A DNA stretch of 64,000 bases from positions 1,697,952-1,761,951 of the forward strand of contig JADEYG010000001.1 of assembly GCA_016906335.1 (NCBI GenBank). Direction: 5' to 3'. The translations under genes were made by a program, and so were the position numbers. Shown in pieces: positions 11,114-21,057 of this stretch (its first letter is position 1; every line of letters begins with the position of its first letter). The notes under the pieces were generated by a model, which worked only from the letters and a program-made list of their open reading frames with translations, was not told the DNA's origin and did no database searches. This DNA is from Novakomyces olei (lineage: Eukaryota > Ascomycota > Novakomycetes > Novakomycetales > Novakomycetaceae).

Positions 11114-12951
11114 CTACTTGTTGAATGGTAGCCCGGTGAGCCCTAAACTGCTATTTTCGACAGAAATATCGTCTCCAGAGTAAACTTTACCCACTTTCTC
11201 AGCCTGTAGACGTTGCTTGTGCACGCCGACAATATCAGACTCACGTCTCCAAGTAAGAAACCATGTTATCGCGGAAAATAACAAACTGATTAAAATGAAT
11301 ATGAGGCAAAGCACAAAAGATGTTCGGTAACCGTTGTAAGCCCACTTTTGCTTGAAAAGCTGTGGGCCGACCGCTCCACCAATTTGGCCAATTGATGATT
11401 GAAAGGCTAAACCAAACGCCGCTCCCGTTGCATTATTCAGACTGCCTGAACGCCAGGCCCAGAAGGGAATAAAAAACGCAGAATAAAACATGGTGGCAAT
11501 GACACACGCAGCATAAACTCCACCGCTTGATCTGGTTGCCACAAAAGTAGCGAATCCCCCAGTCGCAATAACGGTATCTAGCATTAGTTTCAGGTCTGGA
11601 TACAAATAAAATGGTTCTCTTACAAAGAATACACATCGGAGCACGCCCGATCCAGCCGCGGCCTAAAACAATTCCAGAAATAATGATGAGCACAACCGAA
11701 CCTAAAGAAGGTGGCTGTTTGTTAATAATTAACTGTCTTTGTTTGCTGCTCAAACTTACAATATTCAAAAGTTGGTTGCGTGGTAGCCCAGCAAATCCAA
11801 GATCCGTTGTGATTGTTGGAAGGTACCACGATAGCGAATAGCCAGCCAAGTTTTGAAATACTTGCGCAATCATAAAAGAGTATGTGCAAGGGTTCTTAAG
11901 TACGCGCATAATTTCCCCTCCGTCCAAATTCTTATCAGAATTTCGAGGTGCATTTGCGGAAAGACGAACGGAAAGAAACTTTTGTTCACGTTCCGTCAGC
12001 CATTTTTTCGATCTTTCTGATTCCGGCCAGTCCGGTAAAACGAACCAAATGAAAGCCCCATAAATTATTGTTGCAACTCCTTCCAAAATAAAAAGCCATC
12101 GCCAGGCACTAAGACCACGGACACCGTTCATGTACGATATACCATACGCAAGTAAACTACCAAAGATACCGCTGCAATTTTGCAGGCCGAAAAGCCATGC
12201 AATAGGCTTTCCCATCTCATCTGATCTGTACCAACCACATAATTGGGCGGCAATGCCTTTTACATTAAGATGTATAATAATTATAAAACAGGGAAATTTT
12301 TACCTGGAAACATACTCGCCTCAGCCAGCCCCAAGAAGAATCGCGCAGCATAAAATCCTGTTTTTTAGTCAGATCAAATTAACAGTAAAGTCGAGCTATA
12401 TACCCTCTTTATTCTTTAAGGCTCCATGGCACGCCAATACAAAACCCCATGTTATAACAATTCGAGTTTGCCATACCCGAGGAGTGATACGTTTCAATAA
12501 TAAATTAAAGGGAGCTTCAAAAACAATGTAGGAAATCTAAAATATTGTCAGCATCTTTAATGAATTTTGAGTTTGCCTACATAGTAAATTGTTTGCACCC
12601 AATTGTATTGATCAGATGTCATATTGAGCTCAATCATAATGTTATCGGGCTGCTTCGCCTGAAGAACCCTATAAAGTCGGTCAGTTCGCCATTATGATCA
12701 AGAAAGAAATAAAATTCGAGTAAATATAAAGCGGAAAGATGAACGCACCTTGCGTTTGCAGCATTTGTATAATCAATGTTTTTAATACAATACAAAACAC
12801 CAATAAGAAGGAGAAATCGTCGGTCGACTTTGCGAATAATTCTTTTTTCTTCTTCCGCCGAAAACTGCGACAAAAAATCAACGTCACTTTGCTCAGAATT
12901 CTCATCGTTTGCGGCAACAGCGGCGACTTCATTTTTTTCAATATCGGCCAT
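11114..12951 (-). CDS. MFS transporter, Dal5/allantoate permease (ACS) family, 7 exons
   Basis: Minus-strand exons are 12951-12749, 12668-12581, 12536-12404, 12357-12304, 12256-11760, 11714-11624 and 11577-11114. The introns are 44-80 bases, all GT..AG, and phases close to give 509 aa. The intron at 11759-11715 is 45 bases with no in-frame stop, so it reads through as coding; family alignment (LLNI|PPSLG) supports its removal. The protein has an acidic N-tail, then DRRFLLLIGVLYCIKNIDYTN, LGLAEASMFPG, a WRWLFILEG block and the late GLAFQSSIGQIGGAVGPQLF block typical of anion:cation symporters for allantoate, ureidosuccinate, nicotinate or sulfonates. An ACGTGGGA motif lies 102 bases upstream. 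It likely imports the substrate of the neighbouring oxidases (inference). Confidence 0.88.
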
Positions 12952-13498
12952 GGTCGCAGGCGTTTGTATTCTTGCGTTCTTTTATCAGGGACTGGACGTG
13001 GATTAAAGTTCTTATATTCTGCATATTCTCCTCTACATAGAATATATATGATACGTGGGATGCCTACCTACCCACTCGCCTTTGCGTTATTCGTTTCATA
13101 ACATAAGTTTCCCAATACGGTAATAACGATAGAGCAAGAATGACGTTCTCAGTACCTGTTTGCGCGGGATTGCGTTATTGCGTTATTGCTCAAAGCCCCG
13201 AATGCACAGCCCACGCTTGCCAGCAAAGAAGAAACAAGGTCTTGTTTTCAGTGGGATGCTGCTGTTACAATCAAAGTCAAAAAGAAAATTTTCAAAGGCT
13301 TATTCCGCTTTGTTTACTTAACAAAGCTTTGGTAAATTGTAGTAATATTAGACTATTGATAGTAGACTCAATTACTTCCATTGAGCTTTGGCTACGAAGG
13401 TTAGTAGCTAGACGAGCAAATTATGCAACAAATTGTTTCCATCCAAACGTGCCTATGTCAGCTAGGAGTTATATCCCCTACAGCTTTCAAATTCATTC
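12952..13498. other. Intergenic, promoter region of the MFS gene
   Basis: Holds the ACGTGGGA motif at 13053-13060. Short ORFs here have no domain signature. Confidence 0.35.
13053..13060. promoter_or_regulatory. ACGTGGGA motif upstream of the Dal5-type MFS gene
   Basis: Located 102 bases before the MFS start and preceded by an AT-rich TATATATG stretch. It matches the recurring core upstream of the BVMO, MDR and adenosine deaminase genes. Confidence 0.4.
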
Positions 13499-14956
13499 TC
13501 AATTTTTAGCCTCTGAAGGCGGCGTCCAGCGCGACCAATTATAAGTCCGACCTGGATGATCCTCTCGCAATTCCGGTCCAAAAGAACCCTCTGACAGATT
13601 CTCGCGCAGTGTCCATGAAGGCTTATCTGACTCTGTTTCATACTCTGTGCGGAAGAGTCCGCGGCTCTGCAATTCGGGAATCACCAAATCTACCAAATCC
13701 TTAAAAGATGCCCAGCGTTCAATATAGCCAACATTGAACCCGTCCACATCAGCCTCCCTTACCCAATGCTCTAGTCCATCGGCAATCTGACTTGGCGTGC
13801 CTACCAGCAAAGGAGCATTACCGCCTAGAGCAATCTTTTGTCCTACAGTTACAGGGGTCCATTTATGATTTTCGCCAGCGGCCGTATTCCAATTGTCAAC
13901 AAGGCTTTGCATAGCATTACTTTTCGTTAGTCGTACTTCATCGTCTCGACCAATAGTTGCCAGGTCGAGTCCAGTCCACCCACCAAACAGAGTCAATGCA
14001 CCTTCTACTGACGTGTACTTCTTGTACTCTTCCAGCTTTGCTTTTGCTGCGCCCTCTGTTTCTGCGGTCACAATTGTTATACCAGCAATGACTTTAATAG
14101 ATCGCGGATCGCGACCTTTCTCGGCAGCCTTTTGTCTTATCAACTTCACTCTTGGTCCCAGAATTGACGGTAAATGCCCCGACATGAAAACAGCTTCCGC
14201 GTGCTTGGCAGCAAATTCAATTCCGGCCGAAGAGGTACCGGCCTGGAAAATTACAGGGGACCGTTGTGGCGAAGGGTCTACCGGGTGAGGACCCTCAACA
14301 CTGAAGTGGTCACCTTTATGGAAAATCTTTCGCACATGTGAAGCATCATACAATCTGCCACTAGAAATTTCCCTTAATGTCGAGTTTTCCGTCCAAGAGC
14401 CCTCCCATAATTTAAAACAGACTTCCATATACTCATCGGCTCGGGCGTAACGTGCATCATGGTCAAGCTGCTCCTTTCTTCCGCACTGTCTCGCCATGCT
14501 GTCGAGGAAAGAAGTTACAACATTCCATCCCACGCGTCCATGAGTGATATGATCAAGAGTGGAAAACTTTCGAGCCAAAAGGTAAGGTTCCTCGTAAGTG
14601 GCGGTAGATGTTACGCCAAAGCCAAGGCGACGTGTTACCGCCGACATTGCCGGGATGAGGTAAGACCCGTCTAACTGGGGGAATTGTACAGCGTATTCAA
14701 TAGGCAAAGTAGAGTTTGATGGGCCTTGATACACATCATACAGGGCAAGAGTATCAGCGAGGAAAAGAGCGTGCACTTTTCCACGCTCCAACAATTTAGC
14801 CAACTCTATCCAGTCCTCTATTTTGGCATAGTTTTCGCTTGTATCAGTGGGATTTCTCCACTGACCTGGAGCCAGATGCGAAACAGCACCCATAGCAAAG
14901 GCGTTGATGATCATGTGCTGCTTTTTGGTGCGCTTAGTGCCGTTTAACTCTGCCAT
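13499..14956 (-). CDS. NtaA/DszA-type FMN-dependent monooxygenase, intronless paralogue
   Basis: 485 aa, one exon, ATG at 14956. Luciferase-like TIM barrel of the nitrilotriacetate monooxygenase A group: MIINAFAMGAVSHLAPGQWR at the N-terminus, LFLADTLALYDVY, then STLDHITHGRVGWNVVTS, DHDARYARADEYMEV, LWEGSW, DPSPQRSPVIFQAGTSSAG and AKHAEAVFMSG. It uses FMNH2 from an unlinked reductase. It is clearly related to the gene at 1939-3817 but has no introns, and its codon use looks less AT-biased, so the pair is old or of different origin. The neighbouring MFS gene is on the same strand just downstream, which suggests shared function. Substrate unknown: aminopolycarboxylates, sulfones and sulfonates are all used within this family. 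Confidence 0.92.
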   Translation of the reverse strand: MAELNGTKRTKKQHMIINAFAMGAVSHLAPGQWRNPTDTSENYAKIEDWIELAKLLERGKVHALFLADTLALYDVYQGPSNSTLPIEYAVQFPQLDGSYLIPAMSAVTRRLGFGVTSTATYEEPYLLARKFSTLDHITHGRVGWNVVTSFLDSMARQCGRKEQLDHDARYARADEYMEVCFKLWEGSWTENSTLREISSGRLYDASHVRKIFHKGDHFSVEGPHPVDPSPQRSPVIFQAGTSSAGIEFAAKHAEAVFMSGHLPSILGPRVKLIRQKAAEKGRDPRSIKVIAGITIVTAETEGAAKAKLEEYKKYTSVEGALTLFGGWTGLDLATIGRDDEVRLTKSNAMQSLVDNWNTAAGENHKWTPVTVGQKIALGGNAPLLVGTPSQIADGLEHWVREADVDGFNVGYIERWASFKDLVDLVIPELQSRGLFRTEYETESDKPSWTLRENLSEGSFGPELREDHPGRTYNWSRWTPPSEAKN

Positions 14957-15561
14957 TGCCGATTGAATTGCTCGTAATAGGGAAAAAAGACTGTATTTGA
15001 GTGGTTCTCGTTAGGTGGGAGGGCTAATTCTCCATATAATGCAATGCTGAAATGTGGGTAGCCGATTGCGCAACGAGTATATCTGCTGCGTAAAAGATCA
15101 GATAAAATGGGTTAAAATTACATACTGATAAAATGTAATTCAGCTCTCTAACAAATACGCCAACTAGTGAAAATCATACTGCATTCAAATAATTAAATAT
15201 CTAACACTAGTTTCGACCATCTACCATAAGGTAGATGAGCCGCATTGTGGGTCAGTCGTACCGATCAAAGTTCAGAATAATGTTCTGGTCAATCTGGACG
15301 AAGGTGGAATGTCTCAACAGAATCTGCTGTGGAGCTGCGTTGAATCACAGACGCTTAAACATATAGTACATAAAATAGACTGGACATAAAACGTAAAAGA
15401 ATCACGTTACAATTCTGTGCTGTATGAATTATTAATAATAAACTTTAATTTGCTTTATAATTATGTAATTGCACGTGTCAGTAATATCGCACTTGGCAAT
15501 GCCATCATAGGATCGCGACAAAAGCGCCGGTCGGTTGCGAGCTGAGCTCCAGTCGGAAATC
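14957..15561. other. Divergent intergenic region
   Basis: Between the FMN monooxygenase (-) and the SYLF gene (+). AT-rich, no gene or strong motif seen. Confidence 0.35.
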
Positions 15562-17465
15562 ATGTCGGACAAGTCTGTGTGGTCGCGGGCAAAGACGACG
15601 TCGAAAACGGGATTCGATAAAGTATGGGCTTTGGCTGACAAGCTGGGAGCTCCGGTGAACCGGCTTTCAAATAAACTTGGCTCAGAGGCCTTTTGGCCCA
15701 CTTCGCTCGACAAGGAAAGCGACAAAGCTGCCCGGATTCTACGAAGTTTTTGCAGTAAGTTGATTGCTAACAGGCTTCTGATCTGCTATGCCTCCAAACT
15801 AACTTTGGCTTTAGAGGACGGTTACTTTGAAGAAGAAGAAATTTCTACCAACGATGGTCCTAAACAAAAGCAGCGAGTCTTAAAGAAGATTCCTCAGAAA
15901 GTACGTTTGAGAAGATTTTCCCTCTGTCTAGATTACAAGCTTCTTACATACTTTAGGTCATAAAAAATGCGGTTGGGCTTGCAATTTTTACGACGATGCG
16001 GACGGGGCTTTGGGTTTCCGGATCCGGCGGAAGTGGAGTTGTCGTTGCACGACTCGCAGACGGTACGTGGTCACCCCCCTCAGGTATAATGTTGCACACG
16101 GCCGGGATTGGCTTCCTTGTTGGCGTTGATATATACGACTGTGTAGTTGTTATAAACACGCGAAAGGCCCTTGAAGGGTTTACTAAAGTACGGTGTACTG
16201 TTGGTGGTGAAATTAGTGCGGTCGCTGGCCCAGCTGGAGTAGGTGGTATTCTTGACACGGAGATTCATGCCCGTCAAGCGCCGCTGTTTACGTACATGAA
16301 ATCTCGTGGCTTTTACGCTGGTGCTCAGATCGATGGAACAATTATCATTGAACGAACAGATGAGAACGCTCGGTTTTACGGGACTGACGTTTCCTGCCGG
16401 GATATACTTTCCGGGAAAGTACGGCACCCTCCTTTTGAAACCAAAAAGTTGATTGAAACTGTGAAAGCTGCAGAGGGTGATAAAAATATAGATCTTTCTC
16501 TGATCCCGGATGAGCCTCCTCCTGCTGATTTTGAAGTGGAGAAAAGAGGGCATTTGTTTGGGGTTCCAGATGATGATGATCCCGACCCGTTTGGCAAACA
16601 TGCTCTAGAACAAGCGGGAACAGAAATAAGGGTCTCTGGGACAAGAGAGATTCCTTCAGATGACGAGTTTGAGTTTCATCCGGCTCCTTCCAGTCCGGTC
16701 TATAAGCCAGATTCGAGAAAGAGCCATGACCACGAATCTAGTTCAAGCCGGCAGAGCTTCCAGGGACATACTAGGAGTTCTGAAGGGTCTCCTTCAGTCG
16801 GTGGTCTTCGTAAACATGCTGTCCCTCCTCCCTTACCTGCCCGGTCTCTGTTTCCGCACTCAAATAATGCCGGACACGAGTCATCTGCTGCAGAAGACGC
16901 TTCTCAAAGTGGTGCAGACGGCTTAGAGTCTCCTAAAGAACTGGAGGAAGAAACCGCTGTAGTGAAGCCAGCGTTAGTCGAGACAAAGAACAAGCCACCG
17001 GCTTTACCGGAGCGTAAATCAAGAGAAGAGCCTTTGCCATCCGATCGCGAAATTGATCAGTATCAAAGCTTATCTGCCGAACATAATCCGGAACACGCGT
17101 CACTTTCTGACCAAGATTCAAGTGCCGCCTACGAAAGTATCGATGAACAGGATGAATCCTTGGAGCCGGAACCGTCAAACGAGGAAAATGGTGAAAACAA
17201 AAGTACGCATGAACCTGAATTTCAGGCGGTGCCTGGAAATGAGGATGGGTCAAGTCAATCTCGGAAGAGTGACAACCAAGACAGCTTGGCTACCGCTGAC
17301 CCACTACCTGTTACTGGTGAGGAACAAATCAGCATAGAGGACAATTCAGGGGAAGGCTATGATATGGAGCGAGTATCTTTGGACGATCCAACGCCAAACG
17401 ATACAAACGTGGCGGCTTTAGAAGAAAAAGAAACAACTGGCAAACAAGATGTGGACTTGACATGA
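15562..17465 (+). CDS. SYLF-domain (Ysc84/SH3YL1-like) protein, 3 exons
   Basis: Exons 15562-15754, 15815-15900 and 15957-17465 (595 aa). Start 15562 is the first ATG; the frame extends upstream only to a TTG. Residues about 50-290 form a very well conserved SYLF (DUF500) domain: SDKAARILRSFC, GPKQKQRVLKKIPQKVIKNA, GLAIFTTMRTGLWVSG, WSPPSGIMLHTAG, FLVGVDIYDCVVVINT, then RQAPLFTYMKSRGFYAG and IIERTDENARFYG. The domain binds phosphoinositides and actin in the Ysc84 family and acts at endocytic sites. The C-terminal half is predicted disordered, acidic and Ser/Glu-rich, with proline motifs (PPPLPARS and PPALPERK) that are plausible SH3 ligands; no SH3 domain of its own is seen. This is a housekeeping-type gene. 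Confidence 0.93.
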
Positions 17466-18002
17466 TTCTGCTTGCCTGATAGCGCTTGTTTGTACAACTT
17501 TTTCCCATTGTAGTATGCTCAGCTACTTATCAAAACACCTATTTTAATTTTGTTCGATTTTGTTTAGTTAGTATTGCCTATGTAGCGCGTTTTGAACTTG
17601 AGAAGATGGGGATTATGAATTCGTAACAACAGCTGTATTAGTGATTGCAAAATAATTTAGCCTGCTTGCTTCCTGGGCGGGAAGCGCGTTGCTTTATACG
17701 AAACTGTATCAGCGAGGAAAGACATGTGATTTGTCTCCGTAAAGGAATATACAACATGATATGACCTACAATGCAATTAGCGCTTGCGGATAATAATTGA
17801 TTTCATTGTGTTTGTGTCGTGCCAACTTGCAATTAAGTCAAGTAAACTAGAAAGAGGGTAAAGTTGGTCATTAAATGGCATTGAACAAAACTGCTCTGTC
17901 ACTACTGTCGTCATTATAGCACTCAAAATTTTACAACCAGTACAATCGAGACACATATGGCATTATAAAATATTCTCTCTCCAACTAGAAACAAAACGCA
18001 CA
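17466..18002. other. Intergenic between convergent genes
   Basis: AT-rich 3' flanks of the SYLF (+) and pyruvate decarboxylase (-) genes. No feature seen. Confidence 0.35.
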
Positions 18003-19685
18003 TTAATTTTTTGGCGCCCGGGCATTAGCAGCGGCGACGTAGTGTCCCCAAGTAATCAGCTCTCCACTGCAATCGTCCTGGTCAATGACGCACTCAATCA
18101 GGGTTGGCCCATCTTTGTGGGTGTGTGCTTTCTTTATGGCCTCGATCAATTCGCCAGAGGTAGTAGCACGGTACCCGTGAGCATTGTTGTGATGATCCCC
18201 ATCAAGAGCCCTTACAAAAGCGCCATAGTCCCAGTTTTGGATGCGATTGTAAGGTCCGTCATGGATCTCCACTTCAATAGTGTAGCCTCGGTTATTGATC
18301 AAAAAGATCAAGATCGGCAATTTGTGTCGAACCATCTGGGAAACTTCTTGCGCAGTTACTTGGAAAGATCCGTCACCAATCATAACGACAATATGACGAT
18401 CCCGTTCAGCGACAGCGTAGCCCATAGCGGCAGGAATAGACCATCCAATGTGGCCCCATTGCATTTCAATCTCAAACTTGGCTCCGTGTGGAAGCGTCAT
18501 TTGCTCACCATTGAACCAAGAATCGCCGGTATCAACAAACAGCGTTGTGTCCGACGTCAAGACCTGCTGTATCTGACGGGAAACCTCTTTGCGGGACAAA
18601 CTTTCCGTGGGACCCACTTTATGGAAAGTGGGTGGGTCATTACGGATACGATTGTACTCGACAAGAGTGGTATCGTTACGCTCTACTTTTGTCGCGAGCG
18701 CCACCAACAAATCTCCGAGCCGAATGCGTCCAAAATAGGCACCGGAAAACGCCACGTGGTCCAGCTGTGCTACCATAATCGGACTGCTTGGGCGGGCTGT
18801 CCATCCCACGGTAGTGTAATCGGTAAACATAGTGCCCACGCAGATAATGGCATCGGCCCAATTAATAATCGTATCTGCCCCGCAAGTACTCGCCTGACCC
18901 CAGTAGATGCCGGCGAATTGCGGGTGGTCTTCCGGGAAGAAGCCCTTGGCGGAAGGCTGTACCGTCACGGCACAGCCAATGGCCTCGGCAAACTGAAGCA
19001 ACTGCCGCTGAGCACTGGCCGCCCGTACTTTGGGGCCCACCAAGATTGCCGGCTTGGCTTTCCCACGCAAGTAATCGGCGGCAGTTTCTACAGCGTGGGC
19101 AAGCACGGACTCGTCATTGGGCTGAACGTTCCCCAGAGTGCTCAATGGCCCGGGGCGCACGCAAGGTGCACCCGACAAGTTTGTGGGGACTTCGATATAC
19201 GCAGGTTTCCGTGTGATAAGCGCGGTGCGAATAGCGCGGTCGATAAGCCGTGGAGCATCGTACGCGCGTGGGATAGCAACGGCACATGACGTAATGTGCT
19301 TGGCCATTTCGAGCTGATAAGAATAGTTGTTGGTAGCAAGAGTGTGGTGCAAAAGGTTAAACTCGCCAGCGTCGTTTGTATTGGGGGCGCCGCTGATAAG
19401 AATGAGCGGCAGATTTTCACTATAAGCGCTTCCGGTGCCGTTGAAAGCGGAAAAGGCGCCCACGCTAAAAGTGACCACGCACGCAGAAACGCCCTTGGCA
19501 CGGGCATAGCCTTCAGCGGCCATTGAGCAGTTTAGCTCATTGGCGCAATTAACCTCTGACAGGTCCGGGTTGTTTTGCAGTTTGTCCAAAAGCACCAGAT
19601 TATAGTCGCCAGGCACGACAAAGTAGTTCTTGACTCCGACTTGAGCCAGTCGCTCAGCGAGATAATCACCCACTGTGTATGTCAT
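18003..19685 (-). CDS. Pyruvate decarboxylase, Zymomonas/plant type
   Basis: 560 aa, one exon. Thiamine diphosphate enzyme converting pyruvate to acetaldehyde and CO2 (alcoholic fermentation). Catalytic residues fall where the bacterial enzyme has them: Asp27 in GDYN, Glu50 in CANELNC, the pair His113-His114 in LLHHTL, and Glu471 in GYTIE. The ThDP motif is GDGS at 437-440 through NN at 464-465, and the EMQWGHIGWSIPAA block is intact. The overall sequence reads much closer to the Zymomonas/plant branch than to the Saccharomyces PDC1 branch. Intronless and visibly more GC-rich than its flanks, so bacterial origin or an ancient second PDC lineage are both possible. A 2-hydroxyacid or indolepyruvate substrate is less likely given the match. 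Confidence 0.93.
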   Translation of the reverse strand: MTYTVGDYLAERLAQVGVKNYFVVPGDYNLVLLDKLQNNPDLSEVNCANELNCSMAAEGYARAKGVSACVVTFSVGAFSAFNGTGSAYSENLPLILISGAPNTNDAGEFNLLHHTLATNNYSYQLEMAKHITSCAVAIPRAYDAPRLIDRAIRTALITRKPAYIEVPTNLSGAPCVRPGPLSTLGNVQPNDESVLAHAVETAADYLRGKAKPAILVGPKVRAASAQRQLLQFAEAIGCAVTVQPSAKGFFPEDHPQFAGIYWGQASTCGADTIINWADAIICVGTMFTDYTTVGWTARPSSPIMVAQLDHVAFSGAYFGRIRLGDLLVALATKVERNDTTLVEYNRIRNDPPTFHKVGPTESLSRKEVSRQIQQVLTSDTTLFVDTGDSWFNGEQMTLPHGAKFEIEMQWGHIGWSIPAAMGYAVAERDRHIVVMIGDGSFQVTAQEVSQMVRHKLPILIFLINNRGYTIEVEIHDGPYNRIQNWDYGAFVRALDGDHHNNAHGYRATTSGELIEAIKKAHTHKDGPTLIECVIDQDDCSGELITWGHYVAAANARAPKN

Positions 19686-19727
19686 GCTGCTCTAAACAAT
19701 TTTGGTATTGCCCACAATGACAAAGAA

Positions 19728-19964
19728 TTATATACTCCAAAACGTGGCGTGACAAAGGTAATAAGCGACACGTCGTTCGCCGCCCGGCTCGCTTTCGGGC
19801 TTGCGTGGGTCGATAGCCGGGTAGTCAGGGTTTTCTTTTTCTCTCGGAGACAGGTGTGCCCGAACGAATTTGCCAATCGTACGTTGTAGATCTGTTTCAC
19901 GTGATCGTGATGGTGAGACAATGGGTTCGGCGTCTATTCTATCGAATTCTGTCACGCTCGCCAT
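19728..19964 (-). other. Short ORF of unknown nature (78 aa), possible gene remnant
   Basis: An ATG-initiated ORF just upstream of, and on the same strand as, the decarboxylase gene. Its first 65 codons are rich in charged residues (Asp, Glu, Arg, Pro) and look coding, including LSPREKENPDYPAIDPRKPE. It then runs into an unlikely tail at the position of a possible GTGTCG donor. No family recognised. It may be a first exon that has lost its partner, or chance. Confidence 0.25.
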
Positions 19965-21057
19965 GAGCGCTCTTTACTGTGCGGCTCACCTGTATTTGAT
20001 TGGCCAAAGATTGATTGGCTAACATTTAATTGACTTTTTGGCCCTGTTTGATTGGCTTGTTTCCAGTCTACCGCTGGCCGCCGTATTGCCACGAACTTGA
20101 GTCTTATTACTTGGCATTTTGGGGCAGCAGTTTATGCGCAGACTGTTAAAACTGTCGTTCATAAAAGCTTTGTTGTCGCATGCGCACCAATTTCTTCTAG
20201 CCTGGTCTTATACATAGTAACTTGATGCGTACTTATAGGCAATTGATGATTTTGTGAAGCATATAAGGCAGGTAGCAAAGAGCGGTCATCTCTCAACAAT
20301 ATGTGTACTTCAGACTGTCAGATTTAAATACTACAATGATAAATAGGCTGTAGACTGCCATGTTTTGTTCAGTCTACGCCGGGCATAATTTGTTCCTGTA
20401 ATTGCAGGAACTAGGATTAGTGAATTATCACAAGTCTTAATTTTTAACCAGTTGTCGAATTATTAATATCTGTTAGAAATTTATATTTCAGCAAAGTTCC
20501 TTATGTAGAATGATTGAATTAGCAACAAACAATAGCTTCAGCTGAACCCCCCAAAGAGTTCTGGGAGTTCGCTTGGTCTATAAATATAACTATGAGTTGT
20601 AGAGTGAGATCCGGTAGTAAACTAAAGTCAAACAACTGACGGGCGCGTTGGATGTGTCTGAATATGGAAAAGATAAGCAAAACTAGTATTAGGGGACAAA
20701 AGACTCATATTTCAACAATATCATTTTCAACTTCGAACGGTGATATAAGCTATCTGCTAAAGTAACGAATGGTAAAGGTCCCACGGACTCAGAGGCTGCG
20801 CTGTTCCACGCCGTCTCCACACACGGCAATTTGCACGCATGAAGCCCGGGGGAAAAGGAAAATACATATATATAAACGTGCTGTCTGCGTGGCTCTGTAA
20901 ATAAAACGATAGCGAGCCATATGCGTAGTAGCAGCGCAGTACTTGCGTGGCTGGAAATGTGACTCTAGGGTTTACGTGAGTTTTGTGTCAAGAGGTCGGT
21001 ATTGCAACTTGCAGTGCAGACATGATATACAAATAAAAGCGCTTCTGCAAAACCACC
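19965..21057. other. Intergenic, 1.1 kb
   Basis: No gene seen. It holds an AT-rich TATATATATAAACG stretch near 20867-20880 and nothing else that stands out. Confidence 0.35.

Noticed and set aside
18042-19289. 415-codon plus-strand ORF opposite pyruvate decarboxylase
   Set aside because: Antisense shadow of a clear enzyme gene, with no domain of its own.
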